Shown here: positions 24,313-35,671 of the stretch, piece by piece
Position numbering within the stretch: the stretch's first letter is position 1
Layout of the letters: the number at the start of each line of letters is the position of its first letter
Assembly: GCF_020536995.1 (NCBI RefSeq)
Contig: NC_068360.1
Span: 88,257,246 to 88,321,245, forward strand
DNA: 64,000 bases
DNA from: Dreissena polymorpha
Lineage: Eukaryota; Mollusca; Bivalvia; Myida; Dreissenidae
Reading direction: 5' to 3'
Notes under the pieces: generated by a model
The model's input: only the letters and a program-made list of their open reading frames with translations
Told to the model about the DNA's origin: nothing
The model's database searches: none
Program-made: the position numbers and the translations under genes

Positions 24313-24823
24313 TTACTTATTTTTCCATAATTGTCTAGATTGCGAGGCTCATTTTTTACAACCTTCAACATTGTACGACTCATATTTCACAATTTTCAAC
24401 ATTGTGAGACACTTTTTTTACATTTTTCTAATGTTTGCGACTGATATTTTAAGTATTTTAAACAATGCGCGACTCATTTTTTCACATTGTTGAATAGTCA
24501 CCACCCATTTTTCTTACTTTTACATGCAAGACTCATTTTTCCACAATATGAACAGTGTGCGACTAATGTTTTCAAAAAATGAGGCGGCAGATGTTGCTGC
24601 ACAAAGATAAAAAAGCCAACTGCCATAAATTTTATCCAAAAAAGAGCAACATGGCTTATTGGAGCTAATCAACCCTTTCTACATGTACTTTCAACAAGCA
24701 CACAGACCAATGACAGTAGGACTACTGGCACTGACCGTTGGTTCATCAGCATGAAAAATGGGTGTCAAAAATAGCACAAATAATGTAAAATGTGTAATAT
24801 GCATGTATAACGATGAAACTTAC

Positions 24824-25088
24824 CAACCACTCGACCAGGAAACATCTGTTGCAGACTATGTGGGAACTGGGATTCGGGATGCTCTCCCACTGGTATCATA
24901 TGCAGATCAGTGGTCACAAGAACGTACACAACATCATTAATGTCAGCAATATATATCTCCAACTTCAAACACACAGCTTGCAAAATCGCTGAATATTGCA
25001 CAAAAGCAGCTTCGTTACAAACTTCCAGCAACTCGAAATCCACAAGCAGTCTCGTTCCCCACCCACTTTGACTTCGTAGCGAAGGCAT
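24824..25088 (-). CDS. Captured-looking first coding exon of an unidentified gene (unit 2)
   Basis: On the minus strand ATG is at 25088 and the donor GTAAGTT begins at 24823. The 88-codon product (MPSLRSQSGWGTRLL...QQMFPGRVV) appears identical to that of unit 1, and I see no nucleotide difference across the 265 bp. An upstream extension present in unit 1 (MLTVSQKN) is out of frame here because of one extra T in the T-run before the ATG. This favours the internal ATG as the real start. The function is unknown. Confidence 0.5.
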
Positions 25089-25989
25089 GTTTTTTTTGGG
25101 AAACCGTTAACATCTCACAACTAAACGTATACTACGGAGATTGACAAGTTGAAAAATAAATTACTGTAATCACTTCCAATTTGCGCACTAAGTTAAACTC
25201 CAGTTCCAGTTTGTCTTTATTGTTGAAATGTTACTCTACACATTCGCTTTGAAAATAGAGGTTGGCGTGTTGTTGGAAGTACATGTACATGTCGAATGTG
25301 TTATTGTAAAAACTATTGGTATTGTGTTTTTAGTGCAGACATTGTATTTAAGTTTCGATTTCTAGCATAAATTTATATATTTTGTTAAATAATTTGCGTT
25401 TGAATGTGATTGTTTGTTGCTTACTTGCGAACTATTTTTTATGTGTAAATATGCATAGACGCTAGTGGATATGTAATCAGGTTACCATATTTACAACAAT
25501 AAAATTTAACGGCTGTTTGTTTTTGTTTGTTTTGTTAATATTTTCTAAAACGTATGTTAAACGAGAGATGAAATTATTAATTAATTTGGGAATAAAATCG
25601 CAATATGTATTATTTAAAATCAAATTTTAAGTGTCTAGCGCGTGAATTGTCTCTTGGGGGTGAATTGTGTTTGGGTTGCTATTAACGCTATTAACGCTTC
25701 CAGCGAGTACTCATTTTATAGCGATTGCGCAATAAAAAACACCACTTTTTCGTAAATTTATCAAAAACTGGACTTTTCCCAGATATGACGAATACGCCAA
25801 AAGGTAGATCGCATTCTGGTCCATATACATGTCAAATTTCAGCACAAGTGTTGGGCCAGTTTTCAAGACTCCCAAATCGCGGCTATAACCAGGAGCTTAA
25901 CGAATTTTAGTCGCCATTATCATTCGTTCAATTGAACGTCATCAAATGATGACGTCAATATAGCACTCATTCCATACAAATCTGATCAT

Positions 25990-26370
25990 TATAGGGTCAT
26001 TTAATCTATAGCCTAGGTAGAAAGTAATTTATTATTTTTTTATTTAAAAACAGTAAGTAGGATTTCTATATACGTATTCTCATATTTTGACCAAGGCAAT
26101 TATTTTTTAGTTTTAAAGCGCAAAATAGACGGATTTCTACCTTGTAACCACCAGATACATTGTATATTCTAATTGGCATAGATAAAATTAAATCTATAGC
26201 CTAGTTACAAAGTAATATATTATTGTTCAAACGGTACCGCTTTTAAACTGAAAGTAGGATTGTAGACATTTACGTCTATTTCTACAAACGCGATTATTTT
26301 TAAGTTTTAAAGCGCAAAAAAGACGGATTTCTACCTTGTAATCACCAGATATATTCTAAATGGCAAAGAT
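25990..26370. repeat. Two tandem ~190-bp units
   Basis: AATCTATAGCCTAG starts at about 26000 and 26191. Each is followed by AAAGTAAT...TTATTATT and later by TTTTAAAGCGCAAAA and GACGGATTTCTACCTTGTAA. The two units are clearly diverged. No coding content. Confidence 0.6.
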
Positions 26371-26487
26371 AAAGATATGTTTCTTATTTATACTTAAATT
26401 TACTATGCCATGCAGTTAATTTTAAGGTGTGTGGCTCAAAGTCATTTAAAAAGATGAGCAAATATAATCATTTTTCTAAAAATAAAT

Positions 26488-26575
26488 CATCCTCTGAAGC
26501 CCCCACTGAGATTCAAACTCAGACCTCTCTCCTCTGTGAAGGAAAGTATTCTATCTTGAAATACAAGGGCATGTA
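26488..26575 (-). repeat. tRNA-like SINE remnant
   Basis: On the minus strand a B box-like GAGTTTGAATCTC lies within CTGAGTTTGAATCTCAG, a T-arm-like stem-loop. An A box is not clear. This is a decayed tRNA-derived repeat and not a functional tRNA. Confidence 0.35.
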
Positions 26576-26662
26576 AGAGGAAAGTCAGCTATTTTAAATT
26601 TATCAACAAATAGATTTAAACAATATTTATATGGTATTAAAATATGCAAATATTAATGTAAT

Positions 26663-27660
26663 ATGACCAGAATTGGAGGTTCAAATCTTTGTAACTTTAT
26701 TGTTCAAAGCAAAGAATTAAAGTTAAAATTGATGTACATGTAAGCATGTTGTTAATACTAAATTGAGTTTTTTTATGACTCCTTCGCTTCTGTATAGTAT
26801 GAAATACATATCTCGTGTAACATAATTTCATGTAAACTCTGGACTTTAATGACGACAAGTTGGATGTATGGTTTCCTGTATTGTGTTTTAGGTCAGAATG
26901 GTTAACATTTTATACTTGACAAAGATTTGAACCTCCAATTCTGATCATCCGTCTCTTTCTCAAAATTTATTAAAAACCACACTATTTTTTTTAAAACTTG
27001 TGTATCAAATGCTAACCATTCTTACCTAAAACATGATTAAGGAAACCGAAATATTGACACAGCGAGTTATTTTATTCTTATGGAAGATTAAATTATGCAT
27101 GACAAAAATACAATCGGAAATATTTTTTACAATCTCTTGATGCTTTAAAAATATTTTACTGTTAAATAAAATAACACGTCTGACTTGTCGTCATTAAAAT
27201 CCAGAGTTTGAATGAAATTACGTTACACGAGATACGCATTTCATACCATATAAGAGCAAAGGAGATATTAAGAACTTAATTTAGTATAAGCGACACGCTT
27301 ACCTAAATTTAAACTTTAATCCAATTCTTAAAACAATAAAGTTGCAAGATACAGTAACATGCACGCACTTCCATTTTGTGTGTTTTTTTTTCGTTCCATT
27401 TTGTCAAAATTTATTTACAACCACACTCATTCTTAATAACATTTGTATCAAATGCTTACCATAACAAAGCCGTAATCCTGTCGCTGTAAGTTATTTTATT
27501 CCTATGAAAATTTAAATTATGCATGACAAACACAAAATCCAAAATAATTTTGGAATATTTCTATGCTTTAAAAAATATTTAACTGCACGGCCGACTTGTA
27601 GTCATTAAACCCAGAGTTTAAATGAAAATACGCCACACGAGATATATATGTATTTCATAT
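26663..27660. repeat. Mosaic of inverted and direct diverged repeats
   Basis: CAGAATTGGAGGTTCAAATC (26669) is inverted at about 26925-26946. A module containing ACTCTGG...TTTAATGACGACAAGT appears inverted at about 26833-26866. The same module occurs direct at 27060-27260 and again at 27480-27660 (TTATTTTATTC.TATG, AATTATGCATGACAAA, CCAGAGTTT.AATGAAA, ACACGAGATA). The last two are about 425 bp apart. Related sequence occurs near 7130-7170, 54520 and 55200. No genes seen. Confidence 0.5.
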
Positions 27661-28555
27661 CAAGTCATGTGTGCTGAATTAATGTTACTCAGCTTTACAT
27701 ATTCTACCATTTATTAATTAAACAGAACCTTGTCAAGTTGACGATGCTTATAATTTGAGAAGTTAATGATTTATAATCATCGAGGGGGGTATTCCAGACG
27801 TAAAACATTGCATCATTACATGGAAAACAGCTGCACAACTGTATGCGAAAGGTAAAACAGTATATTCTATCGAGAACTAACTTGCAATTTGCATAGCAAC
27901 GTCCGAAATGTGCAAACTCCGACATCTATTTCGATATTTATAAATTCAAGATATAACGTTAACTGAACTGTTATACAGAAATCAAACTATAAAACTTGTG
28001 TTTTGATAAAAAAAAATAAGCAAAGCAAACCAAAAAAAATTACCCTTTTAACGGCAAAACGATTAATTTATCCAATATTCAACACATGTATTTCCATTCA
28101 AATTATGCCCTTGAACTTTAACGGTTGATTGTCGTTTCGTGCCAATACCAGTTCGTGCCACTAATATTTGTGTTGTTTATTTTTAAAGGTAAGTTTCGTG
28201 AGAAATAAATGTGTTTGAAAACTTTCTCGCATGGTAATGGTATATAAAATTCAACTCATCGGACAAATTCAAGAACACAATGACACTTACCAAGTTTTCT
28301 GAACAACCGTACACAGCGCAAAATGCGGGAGCCGCGTGATGTCTATTTCCATATCCACGGGTGTGTTTATGTCAAATGCTAGTGTTTTTCAATAGATCGT
28401 ATACTTATCTAAAAAACGGCGAAGTAGCGTTCACTTTAATTATTTTGATGATGTTATTTTGTAAATACTTTCTCGCGTTCTTTTCGAACGTTCATTGGCA
28501 GCCATATTGAATGTTGGTTGTATACTTCCGAAATTATGTGTTTTAATGACTCTCA
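27661..28555. other. No recognised feature
   Basis: AT-rich DNA with only short ORFs and no convincing splice-bounded exon or repeat that I could identify. A CpG-containing stretch near 28310-28380 (GCGCAAAATGCGGGAGCCGCG) could be a fragment of a promoter, but nothing else supports this. Confidence 0.3.
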
Positions 28556-29212
28556 AAAATGTTTTTAGTGCAGAAATTGTATTTTTAAGTATCAATTTCT
28601 CGGATTTATTTTATATATTTTGTTAACTTATTTGCGTTTAAATTTGATTGTTTGTTGTTTACTTGCGAACTATTTTTCATGTGTACGCTAGTGGATATGT
28701 AATCAGGTTACCATATTTACATTAATGAAATTTAACTGTTGTTTGTTTTTGTTTGTTTTGTTAATATTTTCTAAACGGGTTCAGCTATGTATGTTAAACG
28801 CAATATGAATTTATTTATTAATTTGGGAATAAAATCGCAATATGTATTAATTAAAATCAAATTTGAAGTGTCTATCGCGTGAATTGTCTCCTTGGGTTGA
28901 ATTGTGTTTGGGTTGCTATTAACGCTATTAACGCTTCCGGCGAGAACTCATTTTATAGCGATTGCGCAATAAAAAACACCACTTTTTCGTAATTTTATCA
29001 AAAACTGGACTTTTCCCAGATATGACGAATACGCCATCGTGTAGATCGAGTTCTGGTCCATATACATGTCAAATTTCAGCAAAAGTTACAGACCAGTTTT
29101 CAAGACTCCCAAATCGCTGCTATACGCTGGAGCTTAACGAATTTTAGCCCCCTTTATCATTCGTTCGATTGAACGTCATCAATGATGACGTCCAATACAG
29201 CACTCATTCCAT
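28556..29212 (-). mobile_element. Third, partial Helentron-like unit (5' end only)
   Basis: This stretch matches 14661-15318 and 25317-25975, including the GTTTGTTTTTGTTTGTTTTG block, TTGTGTTTGGGTTGCTATTA and the terminal CACTCATTCCAT at 29201-29212. On the minus strand it begins ATGGAATGAGTG preceded by T. It is more diverged than units 1 and 2 are from each other, so it is older or from another subfamily. Everything past about 650 bp is missing. Confidence 0.65.
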
Positions 29213-29889
29213 ATGCCAAGTTTCGTGTCGGGACGGAAAATGGGACCCACTGAGTGAGAAACATTCAAACGTAGGTGCATTCCAATAACAGGTGAGACAT
29301 CAATTTTTCTATATAAGCCTGAATGTTCTCCTGCGACTTATGTTAATATGAACACAATGTATTTACGTAAAATATTCACTCTTGTTGGAAAAGTTGCATC
29401 GTGATCGTCGAAAACTAAGAGTCCGTGCCAATAAGAAAATAGGACTTTACCATAAAATTATGAAAACAAATTGAAGAAGGAGATACGGATATGAGACGGG
29501 TCATGCGAAAATAGGTCTTATGTAATATGTATCCCAAAACAAGAATCGTCAAGAGCTACCCTGTCCACTTATGAGCCCACTTAACATAAGATGACGTTAT
29601 AGCTTGCAATGAGATCTATGTTTTTCAATCGTTTGAAAAATGCAACTTTTGTACAATAAGTACTCACATAACAATGGCTACGTTTTAATTAAATATCGGG
29701 TGTGAAAAGCGTGTACCATGAAGTAATTATTGAGGCTACGCAACTTCTTTATCTCAACTAATCTGCTCTTGTGTTTTGTTTCAAAGCCAATTGGCCGATT
29801 TATAATGCATTCATATAGTTAATAAAACATAATACATCTTTCGCATTAACAGCTTCAATTCAATTGTTGGTATTGTTAGAATTACACAC
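29213..29889. other. Upstream region of cysteine-rich gene 1
   Basis: No repeat or ORF of note. It precedes the signal-peptide exon at 29890 and would contain the promoter; no clear TATA box or initiator is evident. Confidence 0.25.
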
Positions 29890-32800
29890 ATGTTTAGGAT
29901 TTTAATTACAATCTTTATGTGCCTTGGATTTCACTTCTCGGTATGTACGTATTGTATGCATTGTGGCTGTTTATGCTTATGTTAGGTATATAGTTGAAAG
30001 GATACAAATGAAAGAAATCAACATAAATAATTCACTTGAGTTTCATGAGTTCTAAATTTGGTAAAATGCACATGACACACGTACAATTATAAAGCTAATT
30101 ACTTATTTGACATTTATTTTTAAATTGTTGTCATTGATCACTGTTTCTTAGTAAATTTATACCATCACTCATTTTCAATATATATTATTGTTCAAAGCAT
30201 TATTTTCCATTTCAATAACTTATAAGCCATTTGCAAATCTCAAACGAAATGTTGTCACGTTTTTACTAAATCATGTTTGCAAATGAAAGCTTAATTAAAT
30301 GGTTTATTTCTAGGAATCCACGACCTGTGGGCAAACAAAATGTCATGGTAGGTGAAACGATGATACAATGTATAAATAGATTTGGGTATAGATAAACAAT
30401 CTACAGTTGGTTCGATAGCATTTCATTCGCAAACATATTTTGCAAGCCTGACAGAGCCAGAAGCAATACAATTGACAATCAGTTCCGACTTGCTTCTATT
30501 TGACATTTCATCTCCCTTCTACCTATTTAAGATGTCCATAATCATCCTAGTTCCATGTTTTTATGATAAATTTCCTTTTCATTGATGAACATATGTTCAT
30601 ATTATTTATGATCACATTTCGATTGTGGTGATCACATATTCGTTTTTATTGATTTTTAAATGCTCATTGTGTATACGATCCAATGTCTATTTCATCAAAA
30701 TTCACATTTCCATTTTAACGATGTTCACAAAACAACCAATTAAAGTTGTATTTTGCGTAACAGTATTACCGGTCAAATATTTGGTATTTAAGGGCGTCAA
30801 CCAATTGATTGCAATTCCTGATTTGTGAACATTTGTTTTATGCTTTCCGGTGATTTATAGAGATATATCAGTGAATTAAAACTGATAATTTCACTGTTAA
30901 AACAGTGAAAATTATTAGTGGAAAATTATCGATAGTTTTCACTGTTTTACCGGCACTATTTTTTTTACCCCATTGTGACCCCCACGCATTCTTCCACCAA
31001 GAGCGAGAAATCTTCGATGAATATTTATATCAACATACGGAGTAACTTCCCTTGAACATACATGTACACACTGTCGTCTGCTTTTTAAACCTTTACTCTG
31101 AAACTTAAGAATGCATGAAATGGAAAACGATAAAATTAATTTAATGTTCTCGGATATTTTTGATTTTGAAGATTATTTTAATGAAAATACAGAAAATCTT
31201 AATGAGACATCAAGTTTAGCAGAAGAAACAACAGCAACAGTATCAGCAGCAACATATCTCAAACAAAAAGAAAATGAACACTTACCTTTAAATTAGCAAT
31301 TATCACCATTTGTTCAAGATTCCTTATTTTCAGAAGGATGCCTTCTCCGATTTTCCAGATCCATGCACCGTATTCTTTTTTGGATGAAGTTTTTCAAAGG
31401 GACACAAAACAATTACAAAAGCTTTATTTTAATTGTAATATGCAATGTTTCCTTTTGATTTTTTTCCAAATTTATAGCCAAGACTATCAATAAAATAACT
31501 TTTTTTACAGTGCAAGAAAACACTTAATCCAGACATTAAATGATGAGAACATCCCAGCTCACCAGATCGTACGAATTTCAGGCCACAAAAAATGTCAATA
31601 GTCTAAATAAATATAGTGGGATAAACAAGGATCAATCAAAACAGATTTCAGAGATTCTCTCACATTCAAACCAAACTGCGACCATCTGCAGGAAGATCTC
31701 CATCGGTTGTGGCAATGGGAGAAACTCTGGGGAATGTCATTCCACACAGAGAAGTGCAGCATCCTGCGAGTCCACAGAAAACGATCCCCAATACTGCACA
31801 ACTACACCCTCAAAGGCAATATACTTGCCAGTGAAGAGACGTCAAAGTACCTCGGAGTGGAACTGACGAAAGACATGTCCTGAAAACCTCACATCCACTA
31901 CGTAACACGGAAAGGAAACAGCACGCTGGGTTTCCTCCGCAGAAATCTAAGGATTGGCAACGAGAATGTAAAAAGTGCTGCCTACTTTTCACTCGTCCGT
32001 CCACACCTGGAATACTGCAGCACGGTCTGGAACCCATACCAGAAGGACCAGATTCACTGGAGATGGTCCAGAGAAGGGCAGCCAGGTATGTGACGAACCG
32101 CTACCATAACACTAGCAGCGTCACATCCATGCTTGATCACCTGCAATGGGAAACCCTGGAGTCAGGGAGAACAAAGGCCCAGCTGACGATGATCTACAAG
32201 ATATCAAACAATCTCATAGACATCCCAGCAGCAAAATACCTCTCCCCAGGCTCAAGCAGAACCCGATCAAGCCATGACATCAAGTTCCTGCCTATCTCCC
32301 TATCGACACCCTACTACAGGCATAGCTTTTTCCCCGGTATTATACCGACCTGGAACAGCCTACCAGCCGCTGATGCAGAATCCCCTGACTTGGTATCCTT
32401 CAAGCAGGGACTAGCAAACTTAAGTTTCTAATCAAGTCGTCAGCGCCAGCTACAAAGTAAACCCCAATGACACCTCATGGCTGTGCCGGTTGAGGTTCAA
32501 TCCTCTCCGCGGCCACCGTAGCCGGAGAGGCATGAGGTAGAGGGATGAAACGTAGCTGGGGACGCATCTGTACTGTACTCTTCTGACTTTTAACTATCAA
32601 ACTCTTCTCACTTTACTATTTTCCCATTCTTACTTTATATCCTCACCACCTGTCGCATAATTGTCAAGTTTGACGGCAGCGACGGACGATGTAGATGTAG
32701 ATGTAGAAACTGCTGTAGCAAAGCAGAATCTGCAACAACGTCAATGAGTGATTTACTGATGGGAAGAGGATTCTTTGTAAACTCAAATTTCCACGGCAAC

Positions 32801-33723
32801 GTTACTTTCAATTTTCACAGCTCTGAAATGGGTCTGTCCCAGAAGAATGTGTTTAATCAACAAGTGAAATCTCCAACACCAACACCGAATGTTTTGTCTG
32901 ATTTTCCTGATCAACCACGCTACAAGCGTATTCGCATGATTCCAGACAGTGATAGCGATTAACTAGTTTGTGATAAAATTGGCACGAACACTTACTGTTG
33001 ATTTGTTTTCCAGTTAATTCCATTTAATTGTTAACACCCCTTTCATGTGCATTTTGTTAAAAATGGCGAAGCAGGTTAGCGTTATTTACGCTATAAATAG
33101 ACTCCGCATATTAATACGCCAACATGACATAAACAAATTGTGTCATCATATGATTATTTATTTTTTAAATGATGTTATCGGTGTGTTTTTTCTTTTCACT
33201 TGATATGTGTTGCATTGTTAATACAAAAAAGTTATTGTTTAACGTTTGTTTTCTTGTGAACTATTTGCAACGCTTATTGTAAAAGCGGTAATGATATTTT
33301 GGGGCGCCCAATGGGAAATTGGTTTGAACGGATTGGCAAACGAATACAATTATTAATTTGTGAGCATAAAATAAAAAAGAAAATTTGTTGAATTGGGTGT
33401 TATATCGATTTTAATTCACTCATGATCATAGAAAAAAAATATTTTCACGAGTGGCACAGCCACTCGTGAAAATATAATTTTCTATAATCACTCGTGAATT
33501 AAAATCGATATTCCACCCAATCAAACAAATATCCTCTATATGATTGATGTTATGGTATCAATACTTACTGGTTCCTTCTCTTCAGATACGTTAGAGGAGC
33601 CGTATTGTTGCAATAAGACGGGAGGCAGTATTGAGGAAGGGGAATGCTGTTTCTCCAGATCTCAGAGCACATATGTGGACCACTGTTCTCACCCAATGGT
33701 AAACTCCACAGGGCTACCGTGGT
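29890..33723 (+). CDS. Cysteine-rich secreted or membrane protein, gene 1 (partial model, three exons)
   Basis: Exon 1 (29890-29940) encodes MFRILITIFMCLGFHFS, a short signal peptide, with donor GTATGT, phase 0. Exon 2 (30314-30347) follows TTATTTCTAG and encodes ESTTCGQTKCH plus one base, with donor GTAGGT. Exon 3 (33586-33723) follows TTCTCTTCAG and is 138 bp, phase 1 to 1. It encodes DTLEEPYCCNKTGG, GECCFSRSQ, VDHCSHP and NSTGLPW before T and donor GTAAGC. All junction phases agree. Two N-glycosylation sequons (NKT, NST) fit an extracellular product. Exon order, sizes, phases and the Cx4C/YCC/CC/HC/GLxW pattern match the gene at 41331-46943. No transmembrane exon was found before the next gene, so the model is incomplete or the gene is decayed. 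The 3.2-kb intron 2 contains a LINE tail and a palindrome. The family is unrecognised; Shisa/CYYR1-like membrane proteins share only the general style. Confidence 0.6.
30865..30955. repeat. Nested TTTCACTGTT hairpins
   Basis: ATAATTTCACTGTT/AACAGTGAAAATTAT forms a near-perfect hairpin at about 30885-30916. Further copies of the same motif (ATCAGTGAA, GTTTTCACTGTTTTACCGG) extend it on both sides. It resembles widespread invertebrate fold-back repeats and lies in intron 2 of cysteine-rich gene 1. Confidence 0.45.
31111..31296 (+). CDS. Unidentified acidic ORF
   Basis: Sixty-one codons starting MHEMENDKINLMFSDIFDFE, rich in Asp, Glu and Asn, with a Thr/Ser/Ala stretch. No domain is recognised. 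It lies just upstream of a LINE fragment. A second odd ORF (32744-32962) lies just downstream, so the two might be parts of one older gene or element split by the LINE. Weakly supported. Confidence 0.2.
   Translation: MHEMENDKINLMFSDIFDFEDYFNENTENLNETSSLAEETTATVSAATYLKQKENEHLPLN
31600..32707 (+). mobile_element. LINE fragment, 3' part (RT thumb to tail)
   Basis: The 5'-truncated element begins in the reverse transcriptase after motif C. Readable pieces are LHRLWQWEKLWGMSFHTEKC, SKYLGVELTKDMS, STLGFLRRNLRIGNENVKSA and YFSLVRPHLEYCSTVWNPYQ. An open stretch at 32063-32431 then gives VQRRAARYVTNRYHNTSSVT, ending FFPGIIPTWNSLPAADAESP. These are the typical C-terminal motifs of jockey/CR1/L2-group non-LTR elements. 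An in-frame stop after KDMS and a frameshift near 32060 show decay. The 3' end is GATGTAGATGTAGATGTAG at 32686-32707, like the short 3' microsatellites of such LINEs. It sits in intron 2 of cysteine-rich gene 1, same strand. Confidence 0.85.
32744..32962 (+). CDS. Unidentified ORF with acidic C-terminus
   Basis: Seventy-two codons. Includes FVNSNFHGNVTFNFHSSE and ends RYKRIRMIPDSDSD. The basic KRIR followed by an acidic DSDSD tail suggests a nuclear or element-encoded protein, but no family is recognised. A possible acceptor (GTAGCAAAGCAG) precedes it. It follows directly after the LINE tail. Possibly the last exon of a decayed gene or transposon. Confidence 0.25.
   Translation: MSDLLMGRGFFVNSNFHGNVTFNFHSSEMGLSQKNVFNQQVKSPTPTPNVLSDFPDQPRYKRIRMIPDSDSD
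33391..33522. repeat. Large palindromic fold-back element
   Basis: Two arms of about 65 nt meet around CACGAGTGG...CCACTCGTG (centre about 33456). Outer arms are ATTGGGTGTTATATCGATTT and AAATCGATATTCCACCCAAT. The palindrome lies only 60 bp before the acceptor of exon 3 of cysteine-rich gene 1. A degenerate CACTCGTGA relative is at 61066-61105. Confidence 0.7.
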
Positions 33724-34442
33724 GTAAGCGATATGAGAAATGATTCACTCAGTCGCAGTAATAATTCTTAATTCAAATAAAGGTATATGTGTTATTAATT
33801 ATAAGATTATGGTCATTCGCATAAAACGGGATATTGTGTTACTCCGAATTTAAGTCAATACATTGATTACATTGATGTATACCCATAATAAAACTTATTT
33901 GCCTTCAGGTAATAATACAACACTAAAATAACATATGTTTATTGACTTCAGCACAATTCATAATTATCTTTTTTCCAATTAGCAATTACGTCAAAATAAA
34001 CGGACTAAACTTTTCTTTATATGTATGTATTATACAGTGGACAGGAAATGGACCCAGTCATAGGGGTACAATTATTAAGTGATGAGCTCGTTAACATAGA
34101 CTCTGAGAAGATGCTATAAAAACATGGGACCTGTCATAAAAAGATAAGATGACCTTTCTGCCCTAAAGTAAGGGGTCATAAAGTGTCTTCTAAGAAAAAT
34201 AACAATATTGACAGGTTAGCTTAAAAAAACATAGAATTATACGATTTATTTATTTATTTTTTGTTGGTGAACCAAATGGCCAATGAAATCTATTAATTGT
34301 ACTGTTAAGAGATAAATTACTTGATTTCTTTTGCTTTTTGCTAGTGTTCAGTCAGATTTTTGAAGTGCTGTCAACATTTATTGTATGTTATTGTAAAATT
34401 GATTTTGTTTAAAACTGTGTTAGTAATACTCTTCATAAAATA

Positions 34443-34655
34443 ATGGAGGATAATGAATATGTTGATTTAGTGAACTTTCTCACTTTGGAAACTTGTCCTG
34501 TGCTTATGAAGGGAACTGATCGTGTAAATATCAACAGGCGTCACCAGTTCAAAATTAAGGCAAAGAAATTCTTCTTGAAGGGTAGGATATTTCAAAATTG
34601 CATTTTCTCCCTGAATTTCTCTGATCAAAAATTAACTACAAGTAACGGTGTCTAG
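34443..34655 (+). CDS. Unidentified ORF, possible gene or element fragment
   Basis: Starts MEDNEYVDLVNFLTLETCPV; later RRHQFKIKAKKFFLKG is followed by a donor-like GTAGGA at 34581. The motif (short acidic start, LVNFL, KxKAKKFFLK) weakly resembles the segment found before the zinc-finger part of integrase-type proteins, including host genes derived from them. Evidence is too thin to decide between a host exon and an old element fragment. Confidence 0.2.
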   Translation: MEDNEYVDLVNFLTLETCPVLMKGTDRVNINRRHQFKIKAKKFFLKGRIFQNCIFSLNFSDQKLTTSNGV

Positions 34656-35089
34656 AATAGCTCCCAGATGTGATCATAGTGTTTATTTTAAGTTATTAAT
34701 TACCCTTAGGCAGGTTGCATATTTCTTTATGAAAACTGGCAATTTAAATTAATATCTCAAAGACCTATATAGAATACATGTTATCTATAGGTCTTTGAAT
34801 ATCTTAAGATGAAAATAATGAAAAAAATAATATGGTGGTAGTTCTGTTTGTTCATGGTTATGTGTAGCAATACATTTGTAAATTTCATTTTGCTCGTTAA
34901 ACTAGCTTTAAGATTCACAATGCTATTGCTCATGCAGTTGGCAATAATGATGAATATGGTGGTTGTGGTAGTTAACAAATAGTTAAGCTCAGAAGTGACA
35001 TTTTAAAGACCAATTGTGATGTAAATTAAATTGACATGGGTATATGTGTTGTGATCCTGGTTAAGTGTAGCTATCAGAGATTTTGGAGA

Positions 35090-35600
35090 CTAAACTCTCA
35101 GGTAGCTATAATAATGTTGCTGATGGTAGTGGTGTTGTGTACATTGTACAAAATGTCTAGCCTTTAGACTAACTCTCAGATAGAAAATGATGTTAACCAT
35201 GTCTACATTAATATGCATTTCATGCCCCACATCCTTCAATAATATATCAATACATTTAATAAAATTATTAAAAGTTGTTTTAATAACATTAATGACAACA
35301 TACTTGTTTGAATTTGAACATTTCTTGATCATACGGCCCCGACCATACGGTCCAGCTTAGCGGACTATACGGCCCAGATTAGAAGTCTATATGGTACAGA
35401 TTTGAGGACCATACAGATTTTCTGAATTAATATTCATTTCGTGTTCCGCTTTTTTCAATATTGTATCAATAAATCAATAAAAATATTAAAGTGTCTGTAA
35501 TGCAATTAATTACAACATAGTTGTTTAAATTTTAAAGTGGTTGCAATGGCATTAATGACAACATACTTCTTTAAATTTGAATGGCAATTGTTCTATTATT
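35090..35600. repeat. Short diverged tandem units
   Basis: ATTAATGACAACATACTT-type units recur at about 35287, 35508 and 35547. CCATACGG.CC motifs repeat three times at 35342-35412 (CCATACGGTCCAGC, CTATACGGCCCAGA, CCATACAG). Low-level periodicity only; nothing coding. Confidence 0.35.
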
Positions 35601-35671
35601 TCATCGTTTAATGACACATCAATTATCAATTAGTGTAATTGTTAATATGAAATAATATGTGGAACACTGTA

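Larger units (their letters stand above)
15328..25975 (-). mobile_element. Helentron/Helitron2-like giant unit, copy 2
   Basis: This 10.6-kb copy of the preceding unit is in the same orientation, separated from copy 1 by nine bases (ATTACTTTA). The 5' end ATGGAATGAGTG is at 25975-25964 and the 3' CTAG at 15328-15331, with subterminal inverted repeat at 15360-15371 and the same hairpin. By eye it differs from copy 1 by a few percent substitutions plus indels. It lacks the hAT-like insertion, the TTAA MITE and one 196-bp monomer, and carries 12 extra bases at 18784-18795 (the CGCCAAAACTGG segment). Short tandem motifs also vary, such as the TA run at 4034-4051 in copy 1. Stretches without an entry of their own are non-coding element sequence. 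Confidence 0.6.

Noticed and set aside
3055-25975. The two long copies as LTRs of a giant retroelement
   Set aside because: They are far too long, almost contiguous (nine bases apart), and lack TG...CA ends, primer binding site or gag/pol between them.
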